Below, in pieces: positions 33,472 through 44,688 of a stretch of DNA of 64,000 nt (within the stretch, counting starts at the first letter, position 1; each line of letters begins with the position of its first letter). A program made the position numbers and the translations under genes. The stretch lies in NCBI RefSeq assembly GCF_029223885.1, contig NZ_CP119409.1, positions 646,001-710,000 on the forward strand, read 5' to 3'. A model generated the notes under the pieces. The model was not told where the DNA came from. It was given only the letters and a program-made list of their open reading frames with translations, and did not search any database. The DNA comes from Pararhizobium gei. Its GTDB lineage: Bacteria; Pseudomonadota; Alphaproteobacteria; Rhizobiales; Rhizobiaceae.

Positions 33472-36216
33472 ATGACTTTTGTGACCGAGCCTATTTCCCG
33501 CAGCGCCGAAGTTCTGACCGCCGTTCAACTGGCGACCGAGGAGAGCCGCGCCACGGCCACGCCGATGATGGAACAGTTCATCGAGATCAAGGCGAACAAC
33601 CCGGATTCGCTGCTGTTCTACCGCATGGGCGATTTCTACGAGCTGTTCTTCCAGGACGCGGTCGAGGCGTCTCGGGCGCTTGGCATCACCTTGACGAAGC
33701 GTGGCCAGCATCTCGGTCAGGATATCCCGATGTGCGGCGTGCCGGTCCATGCGGCCGACGACTATCTGCAGAAACTGATCGGTCTCGGCTTTCGCGTTGC
33801 CGTCTGCGAGCAGGTGGAAGATCCGGCGGAGGCCAGGAAGCGCGGTTCGAAATCCGTCGTCAAACGCGATGTCGTGCGGCTTGTCACGCCGGGTACGATC
33901 ACCGAGGACAAGCTGCTTTCGCCATCGGAATCCAATTATCTGATGGCGCTTGCCCGTATCCGCGGCAGCGCCGAACCTGCCATCGCGCTCGCCTGGATCG
34001 ATATCTCGACGGGCGTTTTCCGGCTTGCCGAAACAACGGAAACCCGGCTGCTGGCAGATATCCTGAGAATCGAGCCGCGCGAGCTCATTCTGGCCGATAC
34101 GGTCTTTCACGATCCGGACATGCGACCCGTCATCGATGTCCTTGGCCGGGTTGCCGTGCCGCAGCCCGCCGTCCTGTTCGACAGCGCGACGGCTGAAAGC
34201 CGGGTGACACGCTATTATGGGGTCAAGACGCTCGACGGTTTCGGAAGCTTTTCGCGTGCCGAACTCGCCGCTGCCTCGGCCGCCATCTCCTATGTCGAGA
34301 AAACCCAGTTTGCCGAACGCCCGCCGCTCGGCACACCCGAGCGCGAAAGTGCGGCCTCAACCCTGTTCATCGATCCTGCCACGCGGACAAACCTCGAGCT
34401 GGTGAAGACCCAGTCGGGCGACCGCAACGGGACCCTGCTCAAGGCGCTGGACCGCACGGTGACCGGCGGCGGCGCGCGTCTTCTGGCCGAACGCCTGATG
34501 TCGCCTCTGACCGACCCGGAGCGCATCAACAGGCGGCTGGATTCGATCACTGCGCTCTGCGACCAGCCCGCCTTCTGCAGCGATCTGAGAGCGGCGCTGA
34601 AACATCTGCCCGACATGCCGCGGGCGCTGTCGCGCCTCTCGCTCGGCCGCGGCGGGCCGCGTGATCTCGGGGCGATTCTCTCCGGCTGCCAGGCGGCGGG
34701 CGAGGTCGCAGGCCTGCTTGATAAGGGCAAGCTGTCCGAAGAGCTTGGCGATGCGCTCGCGGCCATCAGCGCCTTGCCGGCAGAACTGGTGCACACGCTT
34801 TCCTCCCTGCTTGGCGAGGACCTGCCGCTGTTGAAACGGGACGGCGGTTTCCTGCGCGACGGAGCGAGCCCGGAACTGGACGAAATGCGGGCACTGCGCG
34901 ATCAATCCCGCCGCGTCATCGCCGGTCTGCAACTGAACTATGCCGAGGAAACCGGCATCAAGTCGCTGAAGATCAAATATAACAACGTTCTCGGCTATTT
35001 CATCGAGGTGACGCAGGGCAATGCCGGGCCGATGATCGACAGTCCGGAGGCCAAGGCGCGCTACATTCATCGCCAGACCATGGCCAACGCCATGCGGTTC
35101 ACGACCACCGAACTGTCGGATCTCGAAACCAAGATCGCCAATGCCGCCGACCGGGCGCTGTCGATCGAGCTCGAAGCCTTCGACAGGCTGTCGGCCGCTG
35201 TGGTGGCGCAGGCCGAGGCGATCAAGGCGGCGGCGCTGGCGCTGGCACTGGTCGACGTTTCAGCGGCACTCGCGACGCTTGCCGAGGAACAGGCCTATTG
35301 CCGCCCGCTTGTCGATCTCTCGAAAATGTTTGCGATCGATGGCGGCCGCCATCCCGTGGTCGAGCAGGCTCTGCGCCGGCAATCCGGCGTGGCCTTCGTC
35401 GCCAATGGCTGCGATCTGTCGCCGCAGGACGGCGAGGGCGACGGCGCAATCTGGCTGCTGACCGGCCCGAACATGGGCGGCAAATCGACCTTCCTGCGCC
35501 AGAATGCATTGATCGCGATCATGGCGCAGATGGGCTCCTTTGTACCGGCCAATGCCGCCCATATCGGCGTGGTCGACCGGCTGTTCTCGCGCGTCGGCGC
35601 CTCGGACGATCTGGCCCGCGGGCGCTCCACCTTCATGGTGGAAATGGTCGAGACCGCCGCCATCCTCAATCAGGCGACCGACCGGTCACTCGTCATTCTC
35701 GACGAGATTGGCCGGGGAACGGCGACATTCGACGGCCTGTCGATCGCCTGGGCGGCCGTCGAGCATCTGCATGAGGCAAACCGCTGCCGGGGCCTGTTCG
35801 CCACGCACTTCCATGAACTGACAGTGCTGTCGGAGAAGCTTGTCCGTCTGTCCAATGCGACGATGCGGGTGAAGGAGTGGGATGGCGACGTCATCTTCCT
35901 TCACGAGGTCGGGCCCGGTGCCGCCGACCGTTCCTACGGCATCCAGGTCGCCCGTTTGGCGGGCCTCCCGGCATCCGTCGTCGCCCGCGCCAGGGATGTG
36001 CTGGCCAAGCTGGAGGACGCCGATCGCAAGAACCCGGCCAGCCAGTTGATTGACGACTTGCCTCTCTTCCAGATCGCCATCCGTCGCGAAGAGAAAGCCA
36101 GGGCCGGCCCGTCGAAAGTGGAAGAGGCTTTGAAAAACCTCAATCCGGATGATATGACGCCGCGCGAAGCAATGGACGCGCTCTATGCGCTGAAGAAACA
36201 ACTTGGCAATCGTTGA
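33472..36216 (+). CDS. mutS: DNA mismatch repair protein MutS
   Basis: A 914-residue mismatch-recognition ATPase. The mismatch-binding domain shows [11 protein letters not shown] (the Phe-x-Glu that stacks on mismatches) and [16 protein letters not shown]. The lever/clamp region has [20 protein letters not shown]. The ATPase domain has the Walker [34 protein letters not shown], Walker [18 protein letters not shown] and [11 protein letters not shown] 33472 is preferred to the in-frame GTG at 33445. The family length of about 850-910 is met. glnD follows after about 97 bases. Confidence 0.98.
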   Translation: MTFVTEPISRSAEVLTAVQLATEESRATATPMMEQFIEIKANNPDSLLFYRMGDFYELFFQDAVEASRALGITLTKRGQHLGQDIPMCGVPVHAADDYLQKLIGLGFRVAVCEQVEDPAEARKRGSKSVVKRDVVRLVTPGTITEDKLLSPSESNYLMALARIRGSAEPAIALAWIDISTGVFRLAETTETRLLADILRIEPRELILADTVFHDPDMRPVIDVLGRVAVPQPAVLFDSATAESRVTRYYGVKTLDGFGSFSRAELAAASAAISYVEKTQFAERPPLGTPERESAASTLFIDPATRTNLELVKTQSGDRNGTLLKALDRTVTGGGARLLAERLMSPLTDPERINRRLDSITALCDQPAFCSDLRAALKHLPDMPRALSRLSLGRGGPRDLGAILSGCQAAGEVAGLLDKGKLSEELGDALAAISALPAELVHTLSSLLGEDLPLLKRDGGFLRDGASPELDEMRALRDQSRRVIAGLQLNYAEETGIKSLKIKYNNVLGYFIEVTQGNAGPMIDSPEAKARYIHRQTMANAMRFTTTELSDLETKIANAADRALSIELEAFDRLSAAVVAQAEAIKAAALALALVDVSAALATLAEEQAYCRPLVDLSKMFAIDGGRHPVVEQALRRQSGVAFVANGCDLSPQDGEGDGAIWLLTGPNMGGKSTFLRQNALIAIMAQMGSFVPANAAHIGVVDRLFSRVGASDDLARGRSTFMVEMVETAAILNQATDRSLVILDEIGRGTATFDGLSIAWAAVEHLHEANRCRGLFATHFHELTVLSEKLVRLSNATMRVKEWDGDVIFLHEVGPGAADRSYGIQVARLAGLPASVVARARDVLAKLEDADRKNPASQLIDDLPLFQIAIRREEKARAGPSKVEEALKNLNPDDMTPREAMDALYALKKQLGNR

Positions 36217-36313
36217 CGGCTACAGTCCTGTCTACTCTTTGACAAAAGGTCTATAGCGCATGCACACGCAGCGGCTCGCAGAGCCTGCCGGACAGGAAGA
36301 CGGTCGGCATTTG

Positions 36314-39160
36314 ATGACCCCACATGAAACCGCGTTCCCGGATATTCTGAACGTCAAGACGTTGCAGGCAAAGTGCAGTTTCATCGCTTCGGCCCATGCC
36401 GAACATCGTGACATGATGCGCCAGGCCTTGCTGGCGGCCTTTCGTCAGGCCAATCTGGAGGGCCGCGAAAAAGCGCGGTGCCTGCTGGATCAGGACGGCA
36501 GCGGGCTCAAATGCGCCGAGCGGATTTCATGGCTGCAGGATCAGTTGATCACCGTCCTGCACGAATTCGTGCTGAATGAAGTGTTCGATGCGGCCAAGGC
36601 GGATGCCTGGACCCGCATCGCCGTAACCGCCGTTGGCGGCTATGGCCGTGGAACGCTGGCGCCCGGCTCGGATATCGATCTTTTGTTTCTCCTGCCGCTG
36701 AAAAAGGCGGTCTGGGCCGAGCCGGCGATCGAGTTCATGCTCTATATCCTCTGGGATCTCGGCTTCAAGGTCGGTCACGCGACGCGCACCGTCGATGAAT
36801 GCATTCGCCTGTCGCGCGGCGATATGACGATCAGGACCGCGATCCTCGAAACGCGCTATATCTGCGGCTCGAAGGAACTGGCGGAGGAACTGGAAACCCG
36901 CTTCGATACGGAAATCGTCAAGAATACGGGGCCGGATTTCATTGCCGCCAAGCTCGCCGAACGCGACGAACGCCATCGCAAAGCGGGGGATACGCGTTAT
37001 CTGGTCGAGCCCAATGTGAAGGAAGGCAAGGGCGGCCTGCGCGACATTCACACGCTGTTCTGGATCGCCAAATATTTTTACCGCGTCAAAGACCAGGCCG
37101 ATCTCGTCAAGCTTGGGGTGCTGTCGCGCCAGGAATACAAGCTCTTTGAGAAATCCGACGATTTTCTCTGGGCCGTGCGCTGCCACATGCATTTCCTCAC
37201 CGGCAAGGCGGAGGAGCGCCTGTCCTTCGACATCCAGCGGGAGATCGCAGAGGCGCTCGGCTATCAGGACCATCCGGGGATGACCGCCGTCGAGCGCTTC
37301 ATGAAGCATTATTTCCTGGTGGCGAAGAATGTCGGCGATCTCACGCGCATCTTTTGCGCGGCCCTCGAAGACCAGCAGGCCAAGCAGCTTCCGGGTTTCA
37401 CCGCGGCGCTCAGCCGGTTCACCCATCGCATCCGCAAGATCGCAGGGACCCTGGAGTTCGTCGATGACGGCGGCCGCATCGCCCTTGCGAGTTCGGATGT
37501 CTTCAAGCGCGATCCGGTCAACCTCATCCGCATCTTCCATGTTGCCGATATCAACGGTCTGGAATTCCATCCCGCCGCCCTGAAGCAGGTGACGCGCTCG
37601 CTGCGGCTCATCACGCAGCCTGTTCGCGACGACGAGGAGGCAAACCGCCTCTTCGTCTCCATGCTCACCTCGCGGCGCGATCCGGAACTGATCCTGCGGC
37701 GGATGAACGAGGCTGGCGTGCTCGGACGGTTCATCCCAGAATTCGGCAAGATCGTTTCGCTGATGCAGTTCAATATGTATCACCATTATACGGTGGACGA
37801 GCATCTGCTGCGCGCCGTGGATGTGGTGTCGCGTATCGACCAGGGCCGTGACGTGGAACTGCATCCGCTCGCGGCGAAGCTGATGCCGGGGATCGAAGAT
37901 CGCACGGCTTTGTTCGTCGCCGTCTTTCTCCACGATGTGGCCAAGGGCCGTCCAGAGGATCACTCCGCAGCCGGAGCCAGGGTTGCCCGCAAGCTCTGCC
38001 CGCGCTTCGGCCTTAACGCCAAGCAGACGGAAACGGTTGCCTGGCTGATCCAGGAGCACCTGACCATGTCGATGGTCGCCCAGACGCGCGATCTGAACGA
38101 TCGAAAGACGATCATCGATTTTGCCGAAAAGGTGCAGTCGCTCGATCGATTGAAGATGCTGCTGGTGCTGACGATCGCCGATATCCGCGCCGTCGGGCCG
38201 GGCGTCTGGAACGGCTGGAAGGGCCAGCTTCTGCGCACGCTTTATTACGAGACGGAACTGCTTCTCTCCGGAGGGTTTTCGGATGTGCCGCGCAAGGCGC
38301 GTGCCGAACATGCCGCAGACATGCTCTACAACGCCCTGTCGGACTGGAGCCAGAAAGACCGCAAGGCCTATACCAAATTGCATTATCAGCCTTATCTCCT
38401 GTCGGTACCTCTGGAAGACCAACTGCGTCATGCAAAATTTATTCGCGAGGCCGATAAGGCCGGTCGTGCGCTGGCAACCATGGTCCGCACGCACCAGTTC
38501 CATGCGATCACCGAAATCACCATTCTGTCGCCGGACCATCCACGCCTGCTGGCCGTTATCGCCGGGGCCTGTGCCGCAGCGGGCGCCAATATCGTGGACG
38601 CGCAGATTTTCACGACCTCCGATGGCCGGGCGCTCGATACGATTCTCGTGACCCGCGAGTTTTCGGTCGATAGCGACGAGACGCGCCGGGCGGGAAACAT
38701 CGGAAAAATGATCGAGGATGTTCTATCCGGCACCAAGCGGCTGCCGGAGGTGATCGCCAGTCGCACGAAACACCGCAAGCGCAACAAGGCCTTTACAGTG
38801 CCGCCTGCAGTCATCATTTCGAACAGTCTCTCCAACAAGTTCACGGTCATCGAAGTGGAATGCCTCGATCGCACCGGCCTGCTTTCGGAGATTACCGCCG
38901 TCCTCTCGGATCTCTCGCTCGACATCGCCTCTGCGCATATCACCACCTTCGGCGAAAAGGTCATCGATACGTTTTATGTGACGGATCTTGTCGGCCAGAA
39001 AATTACCAACGAGGGTCGGCACGGCAACATCGTGGCGCGCCTGAAAGCGGTCATGTCCGACGAGGCCGATGAGGTGCGCGATCGCATGCCATCGGGCATG
39101 ATCGCGCCGCAGCACACCCGGACGGCAGGCGGCGCTAAAAAGACGAAAGCCGACACATGA
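36314..39160 (+). CDS. glnD: [Protein-PII] uridylyltransferase GlnD
   Basis: A bifunctional nitrogen sensor of about 948 residues that uridylylates and deuridylylates PII according to glutamine level. The nucleotidyltransferase domain holds [24 protein letters not shown], with metal-binding Asp residues. The HD domain holds [19 protein letters not shown]. Two C-terminal ACT domains sense glutamine ([19 protein letters not shown] and [18 protein letters not shown]). An in-frame ATG at 36260 would add 18 residues; ATG 36314 ([12 protein letters not shown]) matches the rhizobial N-terminus. Its stop overlaps the murJ start (ATGA). Confidence 0.97.
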   Translation: MTPHETAFPDILNVKTLQAKCSFIASAHAEHRDMMRQALLAAFRQANLEGREKARCLLDQDGSGLKCAERISWLQDQLITVLHEFVLNEVFDAAKADAWTRIAVTAVGGYGRGTLAPGSDIDLLFLLPLKKAVWAEPAIEFMLYILWDLGFKVGHATRTVDECIRLSRGDMTIRTAILETRYICGSKELAEELETRFDTEIVKNTGPDFIAAKLAERDERHRKAGDTRYLVEPNVKEGKGGLRDIHTLFWIAKYFYRVKDQADLVKLGVLSRQEYKLFEKSDDFLWAVRCHMHFLTGKAEERLSFDIQREIAEALGYQDHPGMTAVERFMKHYFLVAKNVGDLTRIFCAALEDQQAKQLPGFTAALSRFTHRIRKIAGTLEFVDDGGRIALASSDVFKRDPVNLIRIFHVADINGLEFHPAALKQVTRSLRLITQPVRDDEEANRLFVSMLTSRRDPELILRRMNEAGVLGRFIPEFGKIVSLMQFNMYHHYTVDEHLLRAVDVVSRIDQGRDVELHPLAAKLMPGIEDRTALFVAVFLHDVAKGRPEDHSAAGARVARKLCPRFGLNAKQTETVAWLIQEHLTMSMVAQTRDLNDRKTIIDFAEKVQSLDRLKMLLVLTIADIRAVGPGVWNGWKGQLLRTLYYETELLLSGGFSDVPRKARAEHAADMLYNALSDWSQKDRKAYTKLHYQPYLLSVPLEDQLRHAKFIREADKAGRALATMVRTHQFHAITEITILSPDHPRLLAVIAGACAAAGANIVDAQIFTTSDGRALDTILVTREFSVDSDETRRAGNIGKMIEDVLSGTKRLPEVIASRTKHRKRNKAFTVPPAVIISNSLSNKFTVIEVECLDRTGLLSEITAVLSDLSLDIASAHITTFGEKVIDTFYVTDLVGQKITNEGRHGNIVARLKAVMSDEADEVRDRMPSGMIAPQHTRTAGGAKKTKADT

Positions 39161-40746
39161 GCCTTGTGCGGAAATTCATGACCGTCGGCGGCGCGACGCT
39201 GGGAAGCCGCATCTTCGGTTTCGCCCGTGAGACACTGATGGCGGCGGCACTCGGAACGGGGCCGATGGCCGACATCTTTTACGCCGCGTTCCGGTTTCCC
39301 AACCTCTTTCGCCGGCTGTTTGCCGAAGGTGCCTTCAACGCCGCCTTCGTGCCGTTGTTTTCCAAGGAGATCGAGGCGAATGGCAAGGAAGGCGCCAAGC
39401 GCTTTTCCGAGGAAGTTTTCGGCGTCCTCTTTACCCTGCTCCTGCTGATCACCATCGTCATGGAACTGTCCATGCCGCTTCTGGTGCGCTTCGTCATCGC
39501 GCCGGGCTTTGCCGACGATGCGGCGAAGTCGGAACTGACCGTGCGCATGGCCATGGTGATGTTCCCCTATCTCATGTGCATGTCTCTGACGGCGATGATG
39601 AGCGGCATGCTCAATTCACTGCATCATTTCTTTGCCGCCGCCGTCGCACCCATCTTCCTCAACCTGGTCATGATCGGTGCGCTCATCTATGGGCTCTACA
39701 CCGGTGCCGATCCGCTCACGACGGCATGGCATCTGTCCTGGGGCGTGCTCGTCGCCGGCGTTCTGCAACTGGCCGTCGTCTATATGGGTGTTCTGCACGC
39801 CGGCATGAGCATCGGCCTGCGTTTTCCCCGCATCACGCCCAATGTCAAGCGGCTGCTTATTCTCGCCGTGCCGGCCGCCATCACCGGCGGCATCACGCAG
39901 ATCAACCAGCTGATCGGCCAGGCGATCGCCTCGGCGCAGGACGGCGCGATCTCCGCCCTGCAATATGCCGACCGCATCTATCAGCTGCCGCTCGGCGTCG
40001 TCGGCATTGCCGTCGGTGTGGTGCTTCTGCCGGAATTGTCGCGCGCCCTGAAGGGCGGTCACCTCGCTGAAGCGGGCAATTTGCAGAACCGCTCGATCGA
40101 ATTTGTCCTGTTCCTCACTATTCCCGCCGCCTTTGCGCTATGGATTCTCTCGGACGAGATCATCCGCGTGCTTTACGAACGCGGCGCGTTTCAAGCGCAG
40201 AACACCGCCGTCGTCGGCTCCATCCTTGCCATCTACGGTCTCGGCTTGCCGGCTTTCGTGCTGATCAAGGCTTTGCAGCCCGGTTTTTACGCCAGAGAGG
40301 ACACACGCACGCCCATGCGGTTCTCCGGCATTGCCGTTGCCGTCAATTGTGCTCTGGCGGTAACGCTGTTTCCCCGTCTCGGGGTGCCGGGCATTGCCAT
40401 TGCCGAAGCTGCGGCCGGCTGGCTGAGCACCGTGCTTTTGTTCGTCACGCTTTTGAAGCGCGGCCATCTGGTCTGGGAATGGGCGCTGGCGCGGCGCACC
40501 GCGCTGCTCGTCGTCGCCGCAGCCATCATGGGCGGCGCGCTCTACTCCCTGCGGTCGGTGTTTTCCGCCTCGCTTGCCACCGGCGTGCCGCTGCTGACAA
40601 AGATCGGAACGCTCGGCCTGTTGATCGGCATCTCCATGCTCATCTACTTCGCCGCAGCCTTTCTCATCGGCGGGGCCGATCTCGGCATGATCCGGCGCAA
40701 TCTCAGGCGCAAGGCCGCAAAAACCCCGCCGCCGGAACCTGAATAG
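39157..40746 (+). CDS. murJ: Lipid II flippase MurJ
   Basis: A 529-residue polytopic MOP-superfamily transporter with about 14 transmembrane helices. It begins with the typical [26 protein letters not shown], followed by [14 protein letters not shown] and the central [11 protein letters not shown] segment. It flips the peptidoglycan precursor lipid II to the outer face of the inner membrane. The ATGA overlap with glnD suggests translational coupling, the same order seen in other rhizobia. The C-terminus is basic. It is followed by a convergent peptidase gene 41 bases away. Confidence 0.95.
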   Translation: MSLVRKFMTVGGATLGSRIFGFARETLMAAALGTGPMADIFYAAFRFPNLFRRLFAEGAFNAAFVPLFSKEIEANGKEGAKRFSEEVFGVLFTLLLLITIVMELSMPLLVRFVIAPGFADDAAKSELTVRMAMVMFPYLMCMSLTAMMSGMLNSLHHFFAAAVAPIFLNLVMIGALIYGLYTGADPLTTAWHLSWGVLVAGVLQLAVVYMGVLHAGMSIGLRFPRITPNVKRLLILAVPAAITGGITQINQLIGQAIASAQDGAISALQYADRIYQLPLGVVGIAVGVVLLPELSRALKGGHLAEAGNLQNRSIEFVLFLTIPAAFALWILSDEIIRVLYERGAFQAQNTAVVGSILAIYGLGLPAFVLIKALQPGFYAREDTRTPMRFSGIAVAVNCALAVTLFPRLGVPGIAIAEAAAGWLSTVLLFVTLLKRGHLVWEWALARRTALLVVAAAIMGGALYSLRSVFSASLATGVPLLTKIGTLGLLIGISMLIYFAAAFLIGGADLGMIRRNLRRKAAKTPPPEPE

Positions 40747-40787
40747 CGGCCGGAAGGCTTCGATCAGAACCGCTCGATGGCTTTGGC

Positions 40788-41216
40788 TCAGCAATGCGTC
40801 CAGTGCCGCTTCGGACCGATGTCGACATGGATGATGCCGTTGCAGTATCGGCCGATGCCGCCGATGCCGGGCGCGGTTCTTGCTGCGGCAAGAACCTTTC
40901 GCTCCGAAACGCCGGAAACCCTGATATCGGCTGCACGGCAATGGCGGTGCTGCGATTTCGACCGGTTGGCATGGGGTCTGTGGCCGGAGGTCACGACCGG
41001 GCGATGACCGGTCTGGCGGGCAATATGGGCAAGAATGCCGTGAAGCTGTGTGGAAAAGCAGCCGGTTTTCACGGATCCGGTCTGGACGCTATAGGCGGCC
41101 GTCATTTGATGCTCTTTGAGCTTCACCTTTCTTGCTGTTCCGTCAGCCGCCCCAGCGGCAGCGGCAGACGACAGTGCCAGAGCGGCGGCCAAAAGAAATG
41201 GAAATATTTTACGCAT
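40788..41216 (-). CDS. Secreted M15-type peptidase (D-Ala-D-Ala carboxypeptidase fold)
   Basis: A 142-residue protein with a Sec signal peptide (FPFLLAAALALSSAAAAGAAD) and one peptidase M15 domain. The motif VVTSGHRPHANRSKSQHRHCRAADI holds the zinc-ligand His and Asp, and IIHVDIGPKRHW the second His-Asp pair. This fits small periplasmic YcbK-like enzymes acting on peptidoglycan peptides. It ends with an unusual short HWTHC, so a disulphide with an internal Cys is possible. The location beside murJ fits a cell-wall role, though the genes converge. Confidence 0.85.
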   Translation of the reverse strand: MRKIFPFLLAAALALSSAAAAGAADGTARKVKLKEHQMTAAYSVQTGSVKTGCFSTQLHGILAHIARQTGHRPVVTSGHRPHANRSKSQHRHCRAADIRVSGVSERKVLAAARTAPGIGGIGRYCNGIIHVDIGPKRHWTHC

Positions 41217-41651
41217 TACAAGTCCCTTTGGCCGGTGCCGGACGATGTCTCGAACGGGGCAGGCTACTTCGGCCGGGGGTGCCGGGGCGTCTTCTGGAAG
41301 GCGCGATGTGAGCGGATGAGACCGGCCATAAGTGCCATCGTCTCGCGATGCCAGGGTAATTCAACTTAAAATGTAGCAATTTTATGGAATTTTATGCTCT
41401 TTATCGGCCCTGATTGCGCCCCGATTGCGCCGAATTTCTTAAGAAGGGACGGTGCGGCTGGGTATAAAAATCCAAAGCGGCTTCACTCATCGGCAGCCCC
41501 GATGCCCAGGGAGCGACGGTAAGGTCGCTCCTTCCACGTCCTCTCGCAACAGTGGCGATGCGGTGCCTCTTGATCCTCGGGCCGCCTGTGTGCATAAGCG
41601 CCGCCAACAGCAACAGAGGCCGGGCCCTCCACAAGCCCGAATGAGGACACC
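41217..41651. other. 435-base region between the M15 peptidase and trpS
   Basis: No convincing gene. The first half, A/T-rich near 41360-41405, should carry divergent promoters. It contains two copies of GATTGCGCC (41412-41420 and 41423-41431). The second half is a long untranslated leader for trpS with a hairpin at 41510-41531. Small frames here lack ribosome-binding sites. Confidence 0.6.
41510..41531 (+). promoter_or_regulatory. Hairpin in the trpS upstream region
   Basis: GGAGCGAC and GTCGCTCC form a perfect eight-base stem around a six-base loop, 120 bases before the trpS ATG. It could be a leader-RNA structure or a terminator remnant. No T-run follows. Confidence 0.4.
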
Positions 41652-42719
41652 ATGTCAGATTTCAAGCCGCTCGTTTTTTCCGGCGTCCAGCCGACAGGCA
41701 ATCTCCATCTTGGCAATTACCTGGGCGCGATCCGCAAGTTCGTGGCGCTGCAGGACAACAATGATTGCATCTATTGCGTCGTCGATCTGCACGCGATCAC
41801 CGCGCAACTGGTGCATGAGGATATGCCTGGCCAGATCCGCTCGATCGCCGCCGCCTTCATTGCAGCCGGCATCGATCCGAAGAAGCACATCGTCTTCAAC
41901 CAGTCGGCGGTGCCGCAGCATGCCGAGCTTGCCTGGATCTTCAACTGCGTCGCCCGCATCGGCTGGATGGAGCGCATGACCCAGTTCAAGGACAAGTCCG
42001 GTGGCAAGAACGCAGAACAGATGTCGCTCGGACTGCTTGCCTACCCCAGCCTGATGGCCGCCGACATCCTCGTCTACCGTGCAACCCATGTGCCCGTTGG
42101 GGACGACCAGAAGCAGCATCTGGAGCTGGCCCGCGATATCGCCATGAAGTTCAACATCGACTTCATGGAGCACATCCGCAAGACTGGACACGGCATCGAC
42201 ATCAAGGTCGGCGATGAGCCCGTTCATGCCTATTTTCCCATGGTCGAACCGTTGATTGGCGGCCCGGCGCCGCGTGTCATGAGCCTGCGCGACGGCACGA
42301 AGAAAATGTCGAAATCCGACGCATCGGACCTCTCGCGGATCAACCTGATGGACGACGCCGACACGATCTCGAAGAAGATCCGCAAGGCCAAGACCGATCC
42401 GGATGCCTTACCGGGCGAGGTCGAGGGATTGAAAGGCCGCGCCGAGGCCGACAATCTCGTCGGCATATACGCAGCCCTGGCCGATACGTCCAAGGCTGAT
42501 GTGCTGCAGCAGTTCGGCGGGCAGCAATTTTCCGTGTTTAAGCCGGCCCTTGTCGATCTGGCGGTGACTGTGCTTGCACCGATCTCGACCGAAATGCGCC
42601 GATTGATGGATGATACCACGCATATCGACTCTATCCTGCGCGACGGTGGCGAGCGGGCCCGGGCGCGGGCGGAAGTCACCATGAAACAGGTCCGGGACAT
42701 CGTCGGCTTTCTGCAATAA
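41652..42719 (+). CDS. trpS: Tryptophan-tRNA ligase
   Basis: A 355-residue class I aminoacyl-tRNA synthetase. The HIGH-equivalent motif lies in [19 protein letters not shown] at residues about 10-28. The KMSKS loop is exact in [19 protein letters not shown] near residue 220. [18 protein letters not shown] binds the adenylate. It charges tRNA-Trp. The length is slightly greater than the E. coli enzyme (334), as in other alphaproteobacteria. The start follows GAGGACACC. It is preceded by a long leader with a hairpin. Confidence 0.98.
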   Translation: MSDFKPLVFSGVQPTGNLHLGNYLGAIRKFVALQDNNDCIYCVVDLHAITAQLVHEDMPGQIRSIAAAFIAAGIDPKKHIVFNQSAVPQHAELAWIFNCVARIGWMERMTQFKDKSGGKNAEQMSLGLLAYPSLMAADILVYRATHVPVGDDQKQHLELARDIAMKFNIDFMEHIRKTGHGIDIKVGDEPVHAYFPMVEPLIGGPAPRVMSLRDGTKKMSKSDASDLSRINLMDDADTISKKIRKAKTDPDALPGEVEGLKGRAEADNLVGIYAALADTSKADVLQQFGGQQFSVFKPALVDLAVTVLAPISTEMRRLMDDTTHIDSILRDGGERARARAEVTMKQVRDIVGFLQ

Positions 42720-42773
42720 TCGGCCGTAAAAGAACTCTTGCGGCCTTCAATATCGAGTGTAAGAGTCCCGCCC

Positions 42774-43265
42774 ATGGTTTCAACACGACTTTCACGATTG
42801 GAAGGTCACCGCCGCAAGTTCATGGCAGTGATCGATGACACCCCGGAATGCGGCCGGGCGGTTCATTATGCCGGCATGCGTGCCAGAAATTCCAGCGGTG
42901 GCCTCGTCCTGCTGTATGTGATCCCTGACGGCGATTTCCAGCAATGGCTGGGGGTCGAAGGCATCATGCGGGCTGAAGCACGGGCGGAGGCCGAGGCGAC
43001 CCTTGCGAGGATAGCCCAGACGGTTCGCGAAACGATCGGCATCGAGCCGGAAATGGTCATCCGCGAAGGAAGTGCCGCCGAGCAGATCTACGGTCTGATC
43101 GAGGAAGACCGCGACATTGCGATCCTGGTTCTGGCCGCAGGCTCCACGAAGGATGGCCCCGGCCCGCTTGTTTCGTCGATTGCCGGAAAGACGGCGGCGT
43201 TTCCGATTCCCGTCACGGTCATTCCGGACATTCTGACGGATGCGGAGATCGATGCGTTGAGCTGA
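42774..43265 (+). CDS. Universal stress protein family (UspA)
   Basis: A 163-residue single-domain Usp protein: KFMAVIDDTPECGRAVHYAG (strand 1 with the Asp of the nucleotide site), GLVLLYVIPDGDFQQW, and a C-terminal DIAILVLAAGST. The ATP-binding GxxG-9-G(S/T) motif is altered (GSTKDGPGPLVSSIAGK), so nucleotide binding is unsure. The protein is cytoplasmic and probably responds to stress. It lies between trpS and nfuA with 54 bases upstream; the gap downstream holds an iron-type operator for nfuA. Confidence 0.85.
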   Translation: MVSTRLSRLEGHRRKFMAVIDDTPECGRAVHYAGMRARNSSGGLVLLYVIPDGDFQQWLGVEGIMRAEARAEAEATLARIAQTVRETIGIEPEMVIREGSAAEQIYGLIEEDRDIAILVLAAGSTKDGPGPLVSSIAGKTAAFPIPVTVIPDILTDAEIDALS

Positions 43266-43348
43266 AGTCGTCGTCGCGTTTTCATTGAGGGCGGCAGCCA
43301 AACGGCGTGCCGGCTCTCTTGAAGCCGGCGTCCAAACGGCTTATATTC

Positions 43349-43365
43349 TTTTGAATAATTCTAAA
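43349..43365 (+). promoter_or_regulatory. Irr-type iron control element (ICE) upstream of nfuA
   Basis: TTTTGAATAATTCTAAA is a near-perfect 7-3-7 inverted repeat (right arm TTCTAAA; left arm TTTTGAA, one change from TTTAGAA). It matches the ICE box bound by the Irr regulator in Rhizobiales. It is 40 bases before the nfuA ATG. Confidence 0.65.
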
Positions 43366-43405
43366 ATGGCTGGTCGAAGCGATCCCGGCCGACCCGGAGA
43401 AAACC

Positions 43406-43972
43406 ATGTTCATCCAGACCGAAGCGACCCCGAACCCCGCAACCTTGAAATTCCTGCCCGGCAAAGTGGTCATGGAGAACGGCACGGCGGAGTTCCGCGA
43501 TGCTGAAGAGGCGGCTGCCGGTTCGGCGCTGGCATCGCGCCTGTTTCAGATTCCCGGCGTGACCGGCGTCTACTTCGGTTACGATTTCATCACGGTGACC
43601 AAGGAAGCCCAGGAGTGGCAGCACCTGAAGCCCGCCGTCCTCGGCTCGATCATGGAACATTTCATGTCCGGCCAGCCGGTCATGGCCGTGCAGACGCGGG
43701 CTGAAGAAAGCGATCAGGACGGCGAGTTCTTCGCCGAAGGTGACGAAACCATCGTCGCCACGATCAAGGAACTGCTCGAAACCCGCGTTCGTCCAGCCGT
43801 TGCCCAGGATGGCGGCGACATCACCTTCAAGGGTTTTCGCGACGGCACAGTCTTTCTCAACATGAAAGGCGCCTGCTCCGGCTGCCCGTCTTCGACGGCG
43901 ACGCTGAAGCATGGCGTGCAGAACCTGCTGCATCATTTCATTCCGGAAGTACAAGCCGTCGAAGCCGTCTGA
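43406..43972 (+). CDS. nfuA: Fe-S cluster carrier NfuA (NifU-like)
   Basis: A 188-residue iron-sulphur scaffold/carrier. The N-terminal Nfu_N domain (MFIQTEATPNPATLKFLPG, then GSALASRLFQIPGVTGVYFGYDFITV) is followed by a C-terminal NifU domain with VRPAVAQDGGDITFKGF and the cluster-binding CSGCPSS (CxxC). It delivers 4Fe-4S clusters to apo-proteins such as MiaB and the radical SAM enzymes encoded here. An ICE-type operator upstream suggests iron-dependent control by Irr. The organisation is typical for alphaproteobacteria. Confidence 0.95.
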   Translation: MFIQTEATPNPATLKFLPGKVVMENGTAEFRDAEEAAAGSALASRLFQIPGVTGVYFGYDFITVTKEAQEWQHLKPAVLGSIMEHFMSGQPVMAVQTRAEESDQDGEFFAEGDETIVATIKELLETRVRPAVAQDGGDITFKGFRDGTVFLNMKGACSGCPSSTATLKHGVQNLLHHFIPEVQAVEAV

Positions 43973-44018
43973 GCGAGCATTCATCCGTGTTGCATCCAGG
44001 CCTTGAAGGTCGATACCC

Positions 44019-44684
44019 ATGAACGTGCTTGCCATCGACACGGCCGGCACGGCCTGCTTTGCTGCGATCTATGACAGCGAAACCGATCGGCTGAGCGGTT
44101 CTGCGGGCGCCGATATAGGGCGTGGGCATGCCGAACAATTGATGGGCTTTATCGACGGGGCACTTGCTGCGAGCGGACGGCAACTGGGCGACATCGATCG
44201 TATTGCAGTCACCATCGGCCCGGGTTCTTTCACCGGCATCCGCGTCGGCGTCGCCGCCGCACGGGGTTTTGCGCTGGCGCTGCGCGTGCCCGTGGTCGGC
44301 GTTTCAACGCTGGCGGCACTGGCCGGATCGGCGGGCAAAATGTATCCTCGGTTGCCGGTTCTTGTTGCCATGGATGCCAAACGCGACGAACTTTATTGCC
44401 AGATATTCGAGCCCGATGGCACGCCGCGCACCGGACCGCAGGTGCTGGAAATCATCGAGGCAAAAAAACTCCTGCAGAATTTCGAAGGCGTTATCTGCGG
44501 TTCTGCGACACGGCATCTGACGCAGACTCCCCTGCCTGGGGTCGCGCAGATCGATGCCGTCGATACTGCTGTGGTGGCGCGTCTCGGCGCGATGGCCGAT
44601 CCGCAGGGCAACAGGCCAAGCCCGCTCTATCTGCGCGGGCCCGACGTCAAGTCGCAATCAGGCTTCGCCGTGGCAAGGGTTTAG
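44019..44684 (+). CDS. tsaB: tRNA threonylcarbamoyladenosine biosynthesis protein TsaB
   Basis: A 221-residue ASKHA-fold protein: VLAIDTAGTACFAAIYDSE at the N-terminus, HAEQLMGFIDGALAASG, and TIGPGSFTGIRVGVAAARGFALAL with the conserved GPGSFTGxR loop. With TsaD and TsaE it makes t6A37 in tRNAs reading ANN codons. TsaB has lost peptidase activity and acts as partner for TsaD. rimI follows after four bases, the standard order. tsaC, tsaD and tsaE are not in the window. Length is typical. Confidence 0.95.
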   Translation: MNVLAIDTAGTACFAAIYDSETDRLSGSAGADIGRGHAEQLMGFIDGALAASGRQLGDIDRIAVTIGPGSFTGIRVGVAAARGFALALRVPVVGVSTLAALAGSAGKMYPRLPVLVAMDAKRDELYCQIFEPDGTPRTGPQVLEIIEAKKLLQNFEGVICGSATRHLTQTPLPGVAQIDAVDTAVVARLGAMADPQGNRPSPLYLRGPDVKSQSGFAVARV

Positions 44685-44688
44685 GGCC

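Noticed and set aside
33370..34110. N-terminal extension of the malic enzyme frame to 1008 residues
   Set aside because: The extra 247 residues overlap mutS antisense. The ATG at 33369 has a strong GGAGGACC and matches rhizobial malic enzymes.
36527..38539. 670-residue open frame on the minus strand inside glnD
   Set aside because: Antisense to a clear GlnD with intact domains; no ribosome-binding site or recognisable motif.
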